From positions 1 through 64,000 of the forward strand of contig JAJVIM010000026.1 in NCBI GenBank assembly GCA_022071955.1: a DNA stretch of 64,000 bases, given 5' to 3'. This DNA comes from Anaerolineae bacterium. Its GTDB lineage: Bacteria > Chloroflexota > Anaerolineae > 4572-78 > J111. The notes below the pieces were generated by a model, which was not told the DNA's origin, ran no database searches, and worked only from the letters and a program-made list of their open reading frames with translations. Numbering within the stretch: the first letter of the stretch is position 1; every line of letters starts with the position of its first letter. Shown here one piece after another: positions 18,414-27,041 of the stretch. Position numbers and translations under genes: made by a program.

Positions 18414-19637
18414 CTATCGACGCCAGCCATACTGCGGCAGCAGCGTCCGCGACTCGGCCCAGCGCATCACTACCAGTGAGGCGGCGCTGAGGATAGCAAA
18501 GCCGGCCACCAGCGGCAACACCGTGCCGTTGTAACTTTGGCCGATGATGGTGCCCAACACCAGTGAAATCAGCGTTGACAGCGAGCCTACCACCGCCGCG
18601 CCCACGCCGGCAATGTGCCCCAGCGGTTCCATAGCCAGGGCGTTCATATTGCCAAACAAAATACCAACCCCAAAAAATGAAATCAACAGGTAGAGCATCA
18701 GTGCCAACAGCGGCGGCTGGCCGGCCAGCATGTAGGCGATCCCCCAGAAAGCAATCGACAAACCGCCGATGCCCAGCAAGGCCCACAGCGACAACGCGCG
18801 CATGCCAAAGCGCATCACCAGCCGGGCGTTAGAAAATGAGGCGCTGCCCAACGCCAGCGCCAGCATGGCAAAAAAGAGCGGAAACAACCGGCCCAGCCCG
18901 TACTGCTCCTGAAATATCTGCTGGGCCGAGTTGAGGTAGCCAATAAACGCCCCGGAAACCAGCCCGGCGGCAATGGTGTAGCCAAACGCAATCCGGTTGG
19001 CCACAATTTCGCGGATGGCGCGCGCGATTCGCGCCAGTGAAAAGGGGATGCGCTGAGCCGGAAGCAGGGTTTCCGGCTGCCGCAGGGCAAACCAGGTTGA
19101 GGCGACAAGCGCCAGCACCAGAAACAGGCCAAAGATCGCCCGCCAGTGCGCTACCAGCAAAATCGTCTGCCCGATAGCCGGGGCAATCACCGGCACCAGA
19201 ATAAAAACAGCCATCACAAATGACATCACCCGGGCCATGGCCCGGCCGTTGTACTGATCTCTCACCAGCGCCAGGGTGACAATTCGCGGCCCGGCGGCCC
19301 CAACCCCCTGAAAAACCCGGCCTATCAGCATCACTGGAAAACTTGTGGCAAAAAACGATAGCAGGCAGCCGATGATGAAAAGGCTAAAACCAACGTAAAT
19401 GGCCGGTTTGCGGCCCACACTGTCAGACAGCGGGCCATAAATAATTTGGCCAAGGGCCATGCCCAAAAACAGCAACGAGACAATCAACTGATTATCGTTG
19501 ACCCGCTGGACGCCCAGCGCCTGACCAATTTCTGGCAGTGCCGGCAACATGGTGTCAATCGACAGCGCCGCGAGAGACATCATCATCGCCATCAGAGCGA
19601 CAAATTCACCAAAACTAGTTCGTTTAACTGTATTCAC
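18414..19637 (-). CDS. MFS multidrug efflux transporter, Bcr/CflA type
   Basis: This 407-aa protein has about 12 membrane helices. The major-facilitator motif A is visible (YGPLSDSVGRKPAIYVG), and the first helix region (LALSIDTMLPALPEIG) is typical of the Bcr/CflA drug-resistance branch. It would expel drugs or sulfonamide-like compounds using the proton gradient. The start is GTG at 19637. It lies 14 bp after the stop of the Crp/Fnr gene on the same strand, so the two form an operon and the regulator may control the pump. Confidence 0.88.
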   Translation of the reverse strand: MNTVKRTSFGEFVALMAMMMSLAALSIDTMLPALPEIGQALGVQRVNDNQLIVSLLFLGMALGQIIYGPLSDSVGRKPAIYVGFSLFIIGCLLSFFATSFPVMLIGRVFQGVGAAGPRIVTLALVRDQYNGRAMARVMSFVMAVFILVPVIAPAIGQTILLVAHWRAIFGLFLVLALVASTWFALRQPETLLPAQRIPFSLARIARAIREIVANRIAFGYTIAAGLVSGAFIGYLNSAQQIFQEQYGLGRLFPLFFAMLALALGSASFSNARLVMRFGMRALSLWALLGIGGLSIAFWGIAYMLAGQPPLLALMLYLLISFFGVGILFGNMNALAMEPLGHIAGVGAAVVGSLSTLISLVLGTIIGQSYNGTVLPLVAGFAILSAASLVVMRWAESRTLLPQYGWRR

Positions 19638-19651
19638 TATTTTCCAACCTT

Positions 19652-20332
19652 TTAAAATTGAGCTTTGGCGCGCAACCCGGCCAAATCAAGAATCACAATT
19701 TTGTCGCGGCTGATTTTGATCAGTCCTTCTTTGGCCAAACTGCGCAGGGCGCGTTGGGCCACATCCGGCACAGTGCCCAACCGAGCCGCAATTTCGGCCT
19801 GAGTCGCCCAGCGCCGCCGCGACAGCACCGTTTCGCCCTGCGCCTGCATCAGCAGCAGCTTGGCCAATCGCCCCGCAACCGAGCGCAGCGACAAATCTTC
19901 AACCAGCGAGAGGGTGTAAATTAAGCGCGTGGCCATAAAACGGATCAGCCCCTGAGCCAGCGCCGGGTACTGCTGCAGCAGTTCGAGCAGAACAGGTTGC
20001 GGCATCGCCCACAACCGGGCTTCTTCCAGGGCGATGAGCGTGGCCGGGCTGGGCTGTTCGGCAAAGATTGGGGCTAAATTGACCACCTGGCCCGGCCCCA
20101 CAAAATCGAGCACCTGCTCCCGCCCTTCCGGCGAGATTTTGGCAGCCTTGAGCCAGCCGGTTTGAATGATGAACAAATAGCGGGGCTGATCGCCCTCAAC
20201 AAAGACTATTTCTCCGGCGTTAAAACTGTGGAGGGTGGTAGCGGCGGCCAGCCGCGCCAGGGATGGTTCATCCAGGGCGGCCAGCCAGGGGATTTTGCGT
20301 AGAATGGGCGTGGGTGAAAGTGGCTCGGTCAT
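19652..20332 (-). CDS. Crp/Fnr-family transcription factor
   Basis: This 226-aa protein has a cyclic-nucleotide-binding-type beta-roll at about 12-125 (FNAGEIVFVEGDQPRYLFII) and a C-terminal winged helix at about 155-220 (TQAEIAARLGTVPDVAQRAL). There is no cysteine cluster, so it is not an oxygen-sensing Fnr. The beta-roll lacks the classical RxS cAMP contact as far as I can see, so the ligand is open. The ATG at 20332 is set by the promoter at 20343-20371; the longer frame upstream runs into the permease gene. It is the first gene of a two-gene operon with the MFS pump. Confidence 0.88.
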   Translation of the reverse strand: MTEPLSPTPILRKIPWLAALDEPSLARLAAATTLHSFNAGEIVFVEGDQPRYLFIIQTGWLKAAKISPEGREQVLDFVGPGQVVNLAPIFAEQPSPATLIALEEARLWAMPQPVLLELLQQYPALAQGLIRFMATRLIYTLSLVEDLSLRSVAGRLAKLLLMQAQGETVLSRRRWATQAEIAARLGTVPDVAQRALRSLAKEGLIKISRDKIVILDLAGLRAKAQF

Positions 20333-20342
20333 GGTGAGGCGT

Positions 20343-20371
20343 ATAATACCCAACCGGGCCGCGGCTGTCAA
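20343..20371 (-). promoter_or_regulatory. Strong sigma-70 promoter of the crp/fnr-MFS operon
   Basis: On the minus strand, TTGACA (20371-20366), a 17-bp spacer and TATTAT (20348-20343) match the consensus very well. Transcription would start near 20336, only about 4 nt before the ATG at 20332, predicting an almost leaderless message. The promoter sits entirely in the 41-bp gap after the permease stop codon. Confidence 0.75.
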
Positions 20372-20373
20372 TG

Positions 20374-22773
20374 TTAAACATAGGCCAGGCTTTCGCGGAC
20401 GCTGGTTTGGGCCGCTTTTTGGGCCGGGAACCAACTGGCTACCACCGCCAGCACGGTGATAATGGCCAGCCAGTAGGCAAATCCAACCGGCGAAACCTGA
20501 TAAATCAGCTCGATGCGCAGCACCCGGGCCAGGGTGTTGATCACCAGCAGCCCGGCCGGCAGGCTGAGCGGAATGGCCAGCAGCCAGCTCAGCCAGCCGA
20601 GCAACAGCCCCTCGCCAACAAACTGGCCGGCCACCGCCCACGCCGATGCGCCGATGGCCCGCATCACCCCAATTTCGCGGGTGCGTTCCAGCACGTTAAT
20701 GGCCAGCGTGCCGCTGAGCGCCACCGCGCCCACAATGGCGGTAATCACGGCCATACCGGTGAGAATGATGAACAGCAGCGCCATCTGGTTAATGCGGTAG
20801 CTGGCCAGCCGATGCGCAGTGTCCTGGCTGCTGGGTTGAACCTCGTAGCCCTGCGCCTCCAGCCGGGCGCGCAAATCGGCGGCCACGGCGGCCTCGGTGA
20901 CGGCATCGGCCTGGCTTGTTTGCACCCGGATACTCTTGCCGCGCCCCACCTGGCCCAAATCGCGCAGCAGCACCTGGCGCGGTACCAGCGCCGCCGCCTG
21001 GTCCACCGGCTCAAACAGCAGGCCGACTACCTGCCAGTCCGCTTCGCGCCGGCCGGTAATGTCCACCGTAATCCAGTCACCCACACCCACGCCCAATTCC
21101 GCAGCGATTTCCTGATTCAATACCACGGCCCGCTCGTCGCCGGGTTGCAGCCAGCGGCCGGCGCGAAGCTGCGGTTGGTAGGTATCGCCCGGCAGCGGCA
21201 CGCCGCGCAGGTTAACCGAGTCGTCATCGTTGGCGGCGGGCTGGCCAGCCAGGCGAGCCGTACCGCGGGCCGTAGCCCACACTTCAACAGCGGTCACAGC
21301 GGGGTTTTCGGCGGCCAGCCGCTCGATGACGGGCAGGCGGGCCGGCTCTTCCAGATCAAGCAGAACGTTGGCGTTGTAAATGGAAAGCATAACCTCGCCA
21401 AACGTATGTTGCAGCGTGGCCCGGGTGTTCATCACCATCATAAAAATGATGCCCGCGCCCACCAATGTAATCTGGGTGAGCAGCACCCGTTTTTTGTTGC
21501 GAAAGGTGTTGCTCAGCGTGAGCGCCACCAGCCGGGGGAGCGCATCGAACCGAACCAGCAGCCGGTCCAGCAGGCTCGACGCACCGCTCAGGCCGTAGGT
21601 GCTGACGGCTTCGCGCACGGTAATGCGCGCGCCGGCCAGCACCGGGGCCAGCGATACCAGCAGCGGCAAAATCAAAGCGACGGCGCTCTGTACCAGCACT
21701 GCGGTGCGAGAAATGGCAAAGGGGCCGGCCTGTATGCCCAGCCGCAGCAGCATCAGCCGGCGCAGGCCGTAGGCCCCCAGCGCGCCGAGCGGCACCGCCA
21801 CCAGCAACGCCAGCACGGCGTAAACCAGTACCAAACTAAAATAGATCAGCAAGATGCGGCCAATTTTGGCTCCAACCGCCTTCATCACCCCAATCTGGTT
21901 GACCTGCTGCATAATAATGGCGTTGATGGTGTTGTACACCAAAAACAACCCCAGCACCAGCGTTGAACCGGCCATCACCGTGAGGATAAAAAAGACGCTG
22001 TTAATGGCATCCTGGTTGACAAACTGATCCGGCGGCGCGGTGCGGCGTTTGAAACCGCCGGGGCCGGAAATGGCCGGTGTCACTTCGATGTCCTGTTTTT
22101 CCAGCTCGTGCTGAAGCGCGTCGGCGGCGGTGGTGACGGCGGCTTCGCTGTAATTGGGGATGCTGGCCAGCACCAGACTGGAGCCGGTTTGGCCGGTCAG
22201 CTCGGTGAAGCGGGTGCGGGTGGTAAAAAACATGGGGTCCGGCAGGGAAAAGGCCGACGGGTGGGCGGCGTTGTACAGCACCCCGCTCAGCCCCACCGGG
22301 TAGACCTTGCCGTTGACATCCAGCTCAATCTGGTCGCCCGCCGCCAGGTTGCGATCGCGCTGTACGCCCATCAGCTTGTACTGCGGCCAGTTGCCGCTGT
22401 CCAGCGTTACCTGCCGCAGCGATTGGTCGTGGTAATCTTCCAACGCCACCAACAGCGCCGGCTGCCAGGGATCGGCCGGGCTGCGCCGCCAGCGAACGGT
22501 GCTGTCCTGATACCAGCCGGTGACGGTGTCGAGGCCATCGACGTGTTCCAGCGCGGTTAGCATCTCGTCGCTCACGGGCGGGTCAACGGTTAAGCCAATC
22601 GTGGCCGGCGTCGAAGCCGTCCAAACGCGGTTGACATCTTTGAGGATAAACTCTTTGGCGCCCAGCACCGCCCCCACCGCAAACGCGCCGATGGCAATAA
22701 TGGCCACCACTCGCAGCGTGCGGCCCAGGTTTTCCCACAAATCGTACCAGATTTTATGCCAGATCACACCCAT
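20374..22773 (-). CDS. ABC transporter permease, FtsX/MacB-type with two FtsX domains
   Basis: This 799-aa membrane protein begins with a membrane segment ([17 protein letters not shown]). A large extracytoplasmic MacB-periplasmic-like domain is followed by three helices (FtsX domain 1, near [17 protein letters not shown]), a second external domain and three C-terminal helices (FtsX domain 2, near [13 protein letters not shown]). This duplicated layout is typical of Lol/MacB-like lipid or peptide transporters in Gram-positive and Chloroflexota genomes. The ATPase partner is not adjacent in this window. The gene starts at 22773 and is followed by the crp/fnr operon's own promoter. Confidence 0.88.
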   Translation of the reverse strand: MGVIWHKIWYDLWENLGRTLRVVAIIAIGAFAVGAVLGAKEFILKDVNRVWTASTPATIGLTVDPPVSDEMLTALEHVDGLDTVTGWYQDSTVRWRRSPADPWQPALLVALEDYHDQSLRQVTLDSGNWPQYKLMGVQRDRNLAAGDQIELDVNGKVYPVGLSGVLYNAAHPSAFSLPDPMFFTTRTRFTELTGQTGSSLVLASIPNYSEAAVTTAADALQHELEKQDIEVTPAISGPGGFKRRTAPPDQFVNQDAINSVFFILTVMAGSTLVLGLFLVYNTINAIIMQQVNQIGVMKAVGAKIGRILLIYFSLVLVYAVLALLVAVPLGALGAYGLRRLMLLRLGIQAGPFAISRTAVLVQSAVALILPLLVSLAPVLAGARITVREAVSTYGLSGASSLLDRLLVRFDALPRLVALTLSNTFRNKKRVLLTQITLVGAGIIFMMVMNTRATLQHTFGEVMLSIYNANVLLDLEEPARLPVIERLAAENPAVTAVEVWATARGTARLAGQPAANDDDSVNLRGVPLPGDTYQPQLRAGRWLQPGDERAVVLNQEIAAELGVGVGDWITVDITGRREADWQVVGLLFEPVDQAAALVPRQVLLRDLGQVGRGKSIRVQTSQADAVTEAAVAADLRARLEAQGYEVQPSSQDTAHRLASYRINQMALLFIILTGMAVITAIVGAVALSGTLAINVLERTREIGVMRAIGASAWAVAGQFVGEGLLLGWLSWLLAIPLSLPAGLLVINTLARVLRIELIYQVSPVGFAYWLAIITVLAVVASWFPAQKAAQTSVRESLAYV

Positions 22774-22791
22774 TCTTTATCTCCTGTGAAG

Positions 22792-22867
22792 ATAGGATTC
22801 AGGAGTCAGGAGTTAGGAATTAGGGTGTGCTCAATTGTGTCACCCCGCCAACACCACGCGGGGCAGG
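22792..22867. repeat. 76-bp direct repeat, copy 1
   Basis: Identical to 23390-23465 over 76 bp, beginning ataggattcagg and ending cgcggggcagg. It contains a CCCCGC...GCGGGG hairpin. The two copies flank the small membrane-protein gene and each sits just upstream of a minus-strand start codon's leader. After the identical core both continue with related sequence containing ctcctgac. Confidence 0.9.
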
Positions 22868-22980
22868 TTCTGAGCCGAAGAGTAAGGGCCTCCTGACCGA
22901 TTAAACAAAATTTTTTATTCTCGTTGTCGTCCCGCCAGGGACTGCCGGACCTCTGAATTTTACCGGGCGGGATTGATGAA

Positions 22981-23370
22981 TTAATACGCCAGCTCCACAT
23001 TTCGCCGGGCGATGAGGTAAATGCCGGCCCAAACCACCACCCGCAAAATCAGGGCCACCAGGGTGCGCAGCTCGTACGCGCCGCCGGTCAGCACGTGAAT
23101 GGCAAACAGGAACAGCACCAACAGCGTGGCCGCGGCGATGGCCAACGCCAGCTTAACCGACCAGGAATGGCCGGCCCACAAACTGCTACCGGCAATCACA
23201 TAAAAAAATCCGGCCAAAATGTTGAACCACAGCACAAACCCCACGTAATCGCCGGCGGCCTGCTGAGCCGCATCGGAAACCAAAACCCGTCCCCCCGAAA
23301 TCACGGTAAGGATACCAAAAATTACCGCAAACAGGGCGGCGGCTTTTACCCAAACTGATGAATTGACCAT
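22981..23370 (-). CDS. Small four-helix membrane protein
   Basis: This 129-aa protein has four hydrophobic segments (about 9-30, 45-65, 72-92 and 103-122). I recognise no specific family. It starts at the ATG at 23370. It lies alone between the two identical 76-bp repeats, on the same strand as the FtsX permease about 200 bp further on. The reading frame is clean with strong coding bias, so it is probably real. A DoxX-like or generic integral-membrane role cannot be distinguished. Confidence 0.65.
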   Translation of the reverse strand: MVNSSVWVKAAALFAVIFGILTVISGGRVLVSDAAQQAAGDYVGFVLWFNILAGFFYVIAGSSLWAGHSWSVKLALAIAAATLLVLFLFAIHVLTGGAYELRTLVALILRVVVWAGIYLIARRNVELAY

Positions 23371-23389
23371 TGGTGATGCTCCTCTAAAA

Positions 23390-23465
23390 ATAGGATTCAG
23401 GAGTCAGGAGTTAGGAATTAGGGTGTGCTCAATTGTGTCACCCCGCCAACACCACGCGGGGCAGG
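23390..23465. repeat. 76-bp direct repeat, copy 2
   Basis: Perfect match to 22792-22867, 598 bp apart, same orientation. Shows CCCCGC and GCGGGG arms near 23441-23463. Confidence 0.9.
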
Positions 23466-23580
23466 CCCTGAGCGAACCGAAGGGTCTCCTGACTGGATAA
23501 ACAGACGCCGGCGCTGTGCCGCAGGAACTGTCACACTCCTCTGAAAATAAACGAATCTGCGAATCTGCGAGTCAGCGAAT

Positions 23581-23608
23581 GTAGGGGCGCTTCGCGAAGC
23601 GCCCCTAC
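23581..23608. terminator. 28-bp perfect palindrome after the LuxR gene
   Basis: GTAGGGGCGCTTCG and its exact reverse complement abut at 23581-23594 and 23595-23608. It lies 17 bp beyond the stop of the minus-strand LuxR gene. It has no T-run and resembles REP-type palindromes that are often dispersed in genomes. It may stop transcription or protect the message end. Confidence 0.6.
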
Positions 23609-23624
23609 CCAATTTTTAGCCTAT

Positions 23625-24128
23625 CTAACTCGGTTGAAGCAGATTTAAATCCCGGGCGACGGCTACCGCCTGCGTGCGGCGGTTAACCCCCAGCTTGCCA
23701 AAAATGGTGGAGATGTGCTTTTTGACCGTCCCTTCGGTAATGGTCAGTTCCGCGGCAATGTGGCGGGTAGCCAGTCCGGCCTCAATCAAGGCCAAAACCT
23801 CGCGTTCGCGGGGCGTGAGCGGTTCAATGCGCAGATTATTTTGGGCGTGCTGGCGGACCAGCCCGTTTTTAATAGCGCTCGGGGCAAAACGGCCGGCCAC
23901 CGGGTTAACAATCGGGGCCGAGGTGAGGTGATGAATCGGCGCATCAAACTGGGGCGACAGCACGAGTTGCGAGCCGCCGGCGTCAACCAGAATGCCGGTT
24001 ATCCGGCCAATCTCACGCCCGTCTTTGGTCAGAAAAATCTTGCCCTGCCGCATCTCTACCAACAGGTTGTTGTATTGGCCGGCAACGCCGGCCGGCTGCA
24101 CAGGGGCGGATGGCATCGCTGTAGTCAT
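23625..24128 (-). CDS. LuxR-type helix-turn-helix regulator
   Basis: This 167-aa protein has a C-terminal LuxR DNA-binding domain at about 100-160 (LTPREREVLALIEAG, then TEGTVKKHISTIFGKLGVNRR). The N-terminal 95 residues contain a short beta-rich segment (GKIFLTKDGREIGRITGIL) that looks PRC-barrel-like but is not a receiver domain. It therefore lacks the phosphorylation site of two-component regulators. How it is switched is unknown. Transcribed alone on the minus strand. Confidence 0.8.
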   Translation of the reverse strand: MTTAMPSAPVQPAGVAGQYNNLLVEMRQGKIFLTKDGREIGRITGILVDAGGSQLVLSPQFDAPIHHLTSAPIVNPVAGRFAPSAIKNGLVRQHAQNNLRIEPLTPREREVLALIEAGLATRHIAAELTITEGTVKKHISTIFGKLGVNRRTQAVAVARDLNLLQPS

Positions 24129-24249
24129 CGTCTTCTTCTCCGCTGAGTTTATGCCCAGTTTAACGCATTACCGGGCCAAAGTCTCCGACTTTTGTCGGAT
24201 AGCGGTGAAGCGCGGCAGAAATTGCCGGCGGATATTTTTGGAGAATCAA

Positions 24250-24273
24250 AAACCCCGCCTGTTGGCGAGGTTT
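24250..24273 (-). terminator. Rho-independent terminator
   Basis: Arms AAACCCCGCC (24250-24259) and GGCGAGGTTT (24264-24273) pair with one mismatch and a 4-nt loop. Read on the minus strand the stem runs into TTTTT, about 50 bp after the stop of the 87-aa membrane-protein gene. Confidence 0.65.
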
Positions 24274-24324
24274 GAGGCATTCTTTTTTACCGCGGCGATG
24301 CAACGATCTTGTGTCTATTAAGAT

Positions 24325-24588
24325 TCACCCTGCTGCATAGAAGAGAAGTGCCAGGAACAAACCCGTAACAGTTGCCAGCACCATAAACCATCCGATAATC
24401 TGCATGGTCGCACTGAACCCGGCCTGCATAACCTGCCGTGGAGTTTTGTTCGTTAAGACTGATGCCGATTGTAGTTTATCTGGGGCGTCAACTAATTTCC
24501 GGGCTTTCTGAATTTGATTCACCCCGTAACCCAAAAAAGTGGCAAATACAAAACCTACAAAACAGCCAAAATAGAAAATCGGGTCCAT
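24325..24588 (-). CDS. Small two-helix membrane protein
   Basis: This 87-aa protein has one hydrophobic segment at the N-terminus (about 4-22), a polar middle, and a second at about 62-85. No family is recognised. The ATG at 24588 and the terminator at 24250-24273 bracket a single-gene unit. Its divergent neighbour is the LexA-box gene. Confidence 0.6.
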   Translation of the reverse strand: MDPIFYFGCFVGFVFATFLGYGVNQIQKARKLVDAPDKLQSASVLTNKTPRQVMQAGFSATMQIIGWFMVLATVTGLFLALLFYAAG

Positions 24589-24618
24589 ATCATCCTCCCA
24601 TCACACAACAAGTCTGAT

Positions 24619-24647
24619 TTGCGCTGACCTGCCAAAACAGCTATAAT
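24619..24647 (+). promoter_or_regulatory. Sigma-70 promoter of the 129-aa protein gene
   Basis: TTGCGC (24619-24624), 17-bp spacer, TATAAT (24642-24647). The predicted start, near 24654, falls inside the LexA-like box. Confidence 0.65.
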
Positions 24648-24648
24648 A

Positions 24649-24660
24649 GAACATACGTTC
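24649..24660 (+). promoter_or_regulatory. LexA/SOS-box-like operator
   Basis: GAACATACGTTC matches the GAAC-N4-GTTC core of the Gram-positive LexA (Cheo) box, with the R-N-R-Y centre satisfied. It begins 1 bp after the -10, where repressor binding would block transcription. Confidence 0.5.
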
Positions 24661-24701
24661 GTATAAATTTAGTGATTCTCCAAATCTCTCAGGGGTACAC
24701 A

Positions 24702-25091
24702 ATGGCAGACAAACTTGACCAAATTCTGACTGTGGGTTCAACACTGGACTGGATTAGCCCACTCATCGGATTAATTCAGGATTTCACTAATGGCCCGTCC
24801 TATAACTTTTATGTTGACAGACTGGCCGGTTACAGCGTCAACGATTTAACCGGAATCCTCAAACGAAATGGCGTGTATGTTTGGGGAGATATGATCGCAG
24901 AAGGTATGATCATATTTACTGTGCGCCGTGCACAGGCACGCTGGGCAGATTACTTGCTACGGCGAGCCGGAGTCCCTGTACTTAACACCCCCATTGCGAA
25001 CGACAATTCCTTCCCAAAATTAACCCCAAAGAAAAGTGCTTCCCCAAAAAGTGGCTGGCTCGAATGGCTGGATTGGCTAGATGACCTGTAA
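24702..25091 (+). CDS. Hypothetical protein, possibly SOS-controlled
   Basis: This 129-aa soluble protein has no family I recognise. It contains FYVDRLAGYSVNDLTGILKRNG and a central mixed alpha/beta stretch up to about residue 90. The tail is Lys/Ser-rich and ends in a Trp-rich acidic peptide (GWLEWLDWLDDL). The start is the ATG at 24702 after AGGGG; a GTG at 24672 lies close to the transcription start and is less likely. The promoter and the LexA-like box directly upstream suggest induction by DNA damage, which is inference. Confidence 0.6.
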   Translation: MADKLDQILTVGSTLDWISPLIGLIQDFTNGPSYNFYVDRLAGYSVNDLTGILKRNGVYVWGDMIAEGMIIFTVRRAQARWADYLLRRAGVPVLNTPIANDNSFPKLTPKKSASPKSGWLEWLDWLDDL

Positions 25092-25252
25092 TTAGGGTGA
25101 ACCGCTACCGGTTTAGTAGCCTATTGAATCGCGTGGTGTTTTTATCAAGGCACTCCACTGGATTGTGGATTTGTTGAACTATTTAGTTCATTGTCGGCCA
25201 GCGGTAATTTCTTCAATGTGTCAATCATATCATATCCATAAAACCATCAACA

Positions 25253-25289
25253 TTGACATTTGTCACTAATTTAGTGTGACATCTGTCAC
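25253..25289. promoter_or_regulatory. Paired operator-like sites, set 1
   Basis: TTGACATTTGTCAC (25253-25266) and GTGACATCTGTCAC (25276-25289) are two near-palindromic copies spaced 23 bp start to start. The same motif pair with the same 23-bp spacing occurs at 27042-27078. On the minus strand an extended -10 TGA-TATGAT (25232-25224) lies about 23 bp beyond the pair. Confidence 0.55.
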
Positions 25290-25337
25290 CCGCCAGAAAG
25301 AGTTGGGGTGGTTCGTCGGAAAAAAGCAAAAAATTAC

Positions 25338-25399
25338 GATGCCTTCGGGCATCCACTGAAAGCCAAAACGGTGGATTCCCGCTAAAAACACGCGGGAAT
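25338..25399. repeat. Paired-hairpin repeat (copy 2)
   Basis: GATGCC-ttcg-GGCATC (25338-25353), then ATTCCCGC with GCGGGAAT (25375-25399). Same order of stems and the same flanking gattcccgctaaaa word as at 12262-12322. Confidence 0.65.
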
Positions 25400-25701
25400 G
25401 ACATCCGGAATGGTGCGGCTGAGTAGTTACATTTCAAGGAAAGAAATTGAAAAAGCTACGGTAGAAATTTTTGTTTGCTTGGAGCAAATTCGATTCGCCG
25501 GGTTGAGCCGGGTGACTCAGCCCGTAACGCTGATTTTTGGTGTTGAGGGGTGTTATTGTTGCCAGCTAAGCAACAACATACTCCCGCCGGGGGGCGGGAG
25601 TTCTGCACATGGGGCAAATGTTCGGGGGAACTCGCCTGCGGGGCCAATATATGCTAAAATTGTCGGGCCAAATGCAAACACCACGTGGTTGGGAGGCCTC
25701 G

Positions 25702-26073
25702 ATGTCTTATTCTATTAGCCCATCAGACGATGGATTGTATTTAATTTTGAAAATCACCGGCAATATCAACCGCCGAGTTGCTATGGAATACAACCTGAAA
25801 GCACACGCCATCGGAGCAGAGCTGGGGATCAGCCGTTACCTGGTTGATTTGACCGAGTCCAGAAATATTGATTCCGCTGTTGATACCTACGAATTTGCGT
25901 ATAACGATATGCGGCAAGAACCTCAGATCAGCCGGGCAGCCCGGATTGCGCTGGTGGTAGCTCCGGGTGACCACTCGCACGATTTTGTGGAGACGGTTGC
26001 CAGAAACAGCGGCCTGGATGTGGTGATCTTTACCGACCGGGCCGCGGCTGAACAGTATCTTCAAATGCAATAA
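25702..26073 (+). CDS. SpoIIAA/STAS-like protein
   Basis: This 123-aa single-domain protein has alternating strands and helices (LYLILKITGNINRR, YLVDLTES, RIALVVAPGDHSHDFVE) and a final helix DRAAAEQYL. It resembles SpoIIAA-like/STAS proteins, small switch proteins often found in signalling. The exact family is uncertain. The ATG at 25702 follows GGGAGG (25691-25696), which rules out the longer frames. An extended -10 lies at 25652-25660. It converges with the DUF4180 gene, 11 bp apart. Confidence 0.65.
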   Translation: MSYSISPSDDGLYLILKITGNINRRVAMEYNLKAHAIGAELGISRYLVDLTESRNIDSAVDTYEFAYNDMRQEPQISRAARIALVVAPGDHSHDFVETVARNSGLDVVIFTDRAAAEQYLQMQ

Positions 26074-26084
26074 TCGCAGCCGGT

Positions 26085-26459
26085 TTAGCGGTTGCCCTCC
26101 GCATACGTCAGCCATTTTTCTGCGGCGGCTTTTTCTTCAAAAAAGCGAAACAGATTGCCTCTGTTACATTCAACGATCAATTCCTTAAATCGTTCGCTGT
26201 TGATGTTGGCCAGGGAAATGATGGCAGCGCCGCGTATGTGGTAATTGGCAAACTTCTGAAAGAGCGTCCCCGCAAATTTTGTTTTCAAATCAAAAAAGTC
26301 CGGCGAAAAATTAGTCTCGTAGATGATGACGTTGCTGGCTTCGTAATCGCCGCACAGGGCGACCAGGTCCATGATGTCCCGTTCGTTTTGGATAACAAAA
26401 TCGGTGGGATGGCATTCAACGTAGTTGATGTTGTGCGCTGTATGAAGTGTAACCGGCAT
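26085..26459 (-). CDS. DUF4180 domain protein
   Basis: This 124-aa protein matches the DUF4180 pattern: NERDIMDLVALCGDYEASNV, DFFDLKTKFAGTLFQKFANY, ECNRGN, and a final helix EEKAAAEKWL. The function of this family is unknown. The fold looks like the STAS-like proteins encoded on either side, with the same closing helix. It starts at the ATG at 26459. Confidence 0.8.
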   Translation of the reverse strand: MPVTLHTAHNINYVECHPTDFVIQNERDIMDLVALCGDYEASNVIIYETNFSPDFFDLKTKFAGTLFQKFANYHIRGAAIISLANINSERFKELIVECNRGNLFRFFEEKAAAEKWLTYAEGNR

Positions 26460-26513
26460 ATTGCGTGCCTCTCTGTGTGAGTATTGATTGCTGATTCAAT
26501 ATTTAACCGGCGC

Positions 26514-26882
26514 TTACGCCTGACGAATATTTGCGTCGGTATTGTAGCCCCGCTCGCCAAAAGGCTGGAGTTGCTCAAGCCAAATCTGTTCGAGGAGAGT
26601 CAACTCATCACCAAGGTTAAAGTTTGGATCGTCTTTAACTTCTGCCACTTCCAGAATTTCAAAAACAAACTGATCGGAGCCGTATTCGTTCCAGTCTCGT
26701 TGGAGGGCTTTATTGAGATGCCCGCCAGCCGTTAACATAAACTGGTGTTTATTCAGCGCCCCTTCGAGATTCAGGCTGCTGCCCAGCAACACCTTGCCGT
26801 TTTGAATGTTTTTCACCTGAAAAACACCGGCCGGTTTCTGCCGTTCTTTGTATTCCCGTATAAGTTCTTTTCTAGATTTCAC
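26514..26882 (-). CDS. GIY-YIG nuclease-family protein
   Basis: This 122-aa protein begins MKSRKELIREYKERQKPAGVF and continues GKVLLGSSLNLEGALNKH and LQRDWNEYGSDQFVFEIL. This is a recognisable small cytosolic GIY-YIG-like family in which the signature is degenerate. The Arg and Glu of the classical nuclease are not clearly placed, so catalytic activity is doubtful. It starts at the ATG at 26882 and is likely co-directional with the DUF4180 gene 54 bp on. Confidence 0.75.
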   Translation of the reverse strand: MKSRKELIREYKERQKPAGVFQVKNIQNGKVLLGSSLNLEGALNKHQFMLTAGGHLNKALQRDWNEYGSDQFVFEILEVAEVKDDPNFNLGDELTLLEQIWLEQLQPFGERGYNTDANIRQA

Positions 26883-27041
26883 TTTATCTGCCTTTGTTTT
26901 TTCATTGAACAGTGATTATCCAAACCACCCGCGCCCGGGGAAAGCAAGCCCCAATGATACCCCTGTTTTTACCGTTAGACAATCGACCACCGGCCAGACG
27001 CGGCAACGTGCACTTACGCCGGGGCCTGGCCCAAACCGGTA

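Larger units (their letters stand above)
25092..25701. other. 610-bp intergenic region with operators and repeats
   Basis: No convincing gene lies here. It contains two operator-like sites (25253-25266 and 25276-25289), the second copy of the paired-hairpin repeat (25338-25399), and an extended -10 TGC-TAAAAT (25652-25660) serving the STAS-like gene. Low coding bias and stops on both strands argue against missed genes. Confidence 0.6.

Noticed and set aside
20371-21966. 531-codon plus-strand frame opposite the FtsX permease
   Set aside because: Composition is that of an antisense shadow; the permease on the minus strand is clearly real.
25225-25437. Minus-strand 70-codon frame and neighbouring small frames in the 25.1-25.7 kb gap
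   Set aside because: They run through the operator sites and repeat hairpins, have no ribosome-binding site and no family resemblance.
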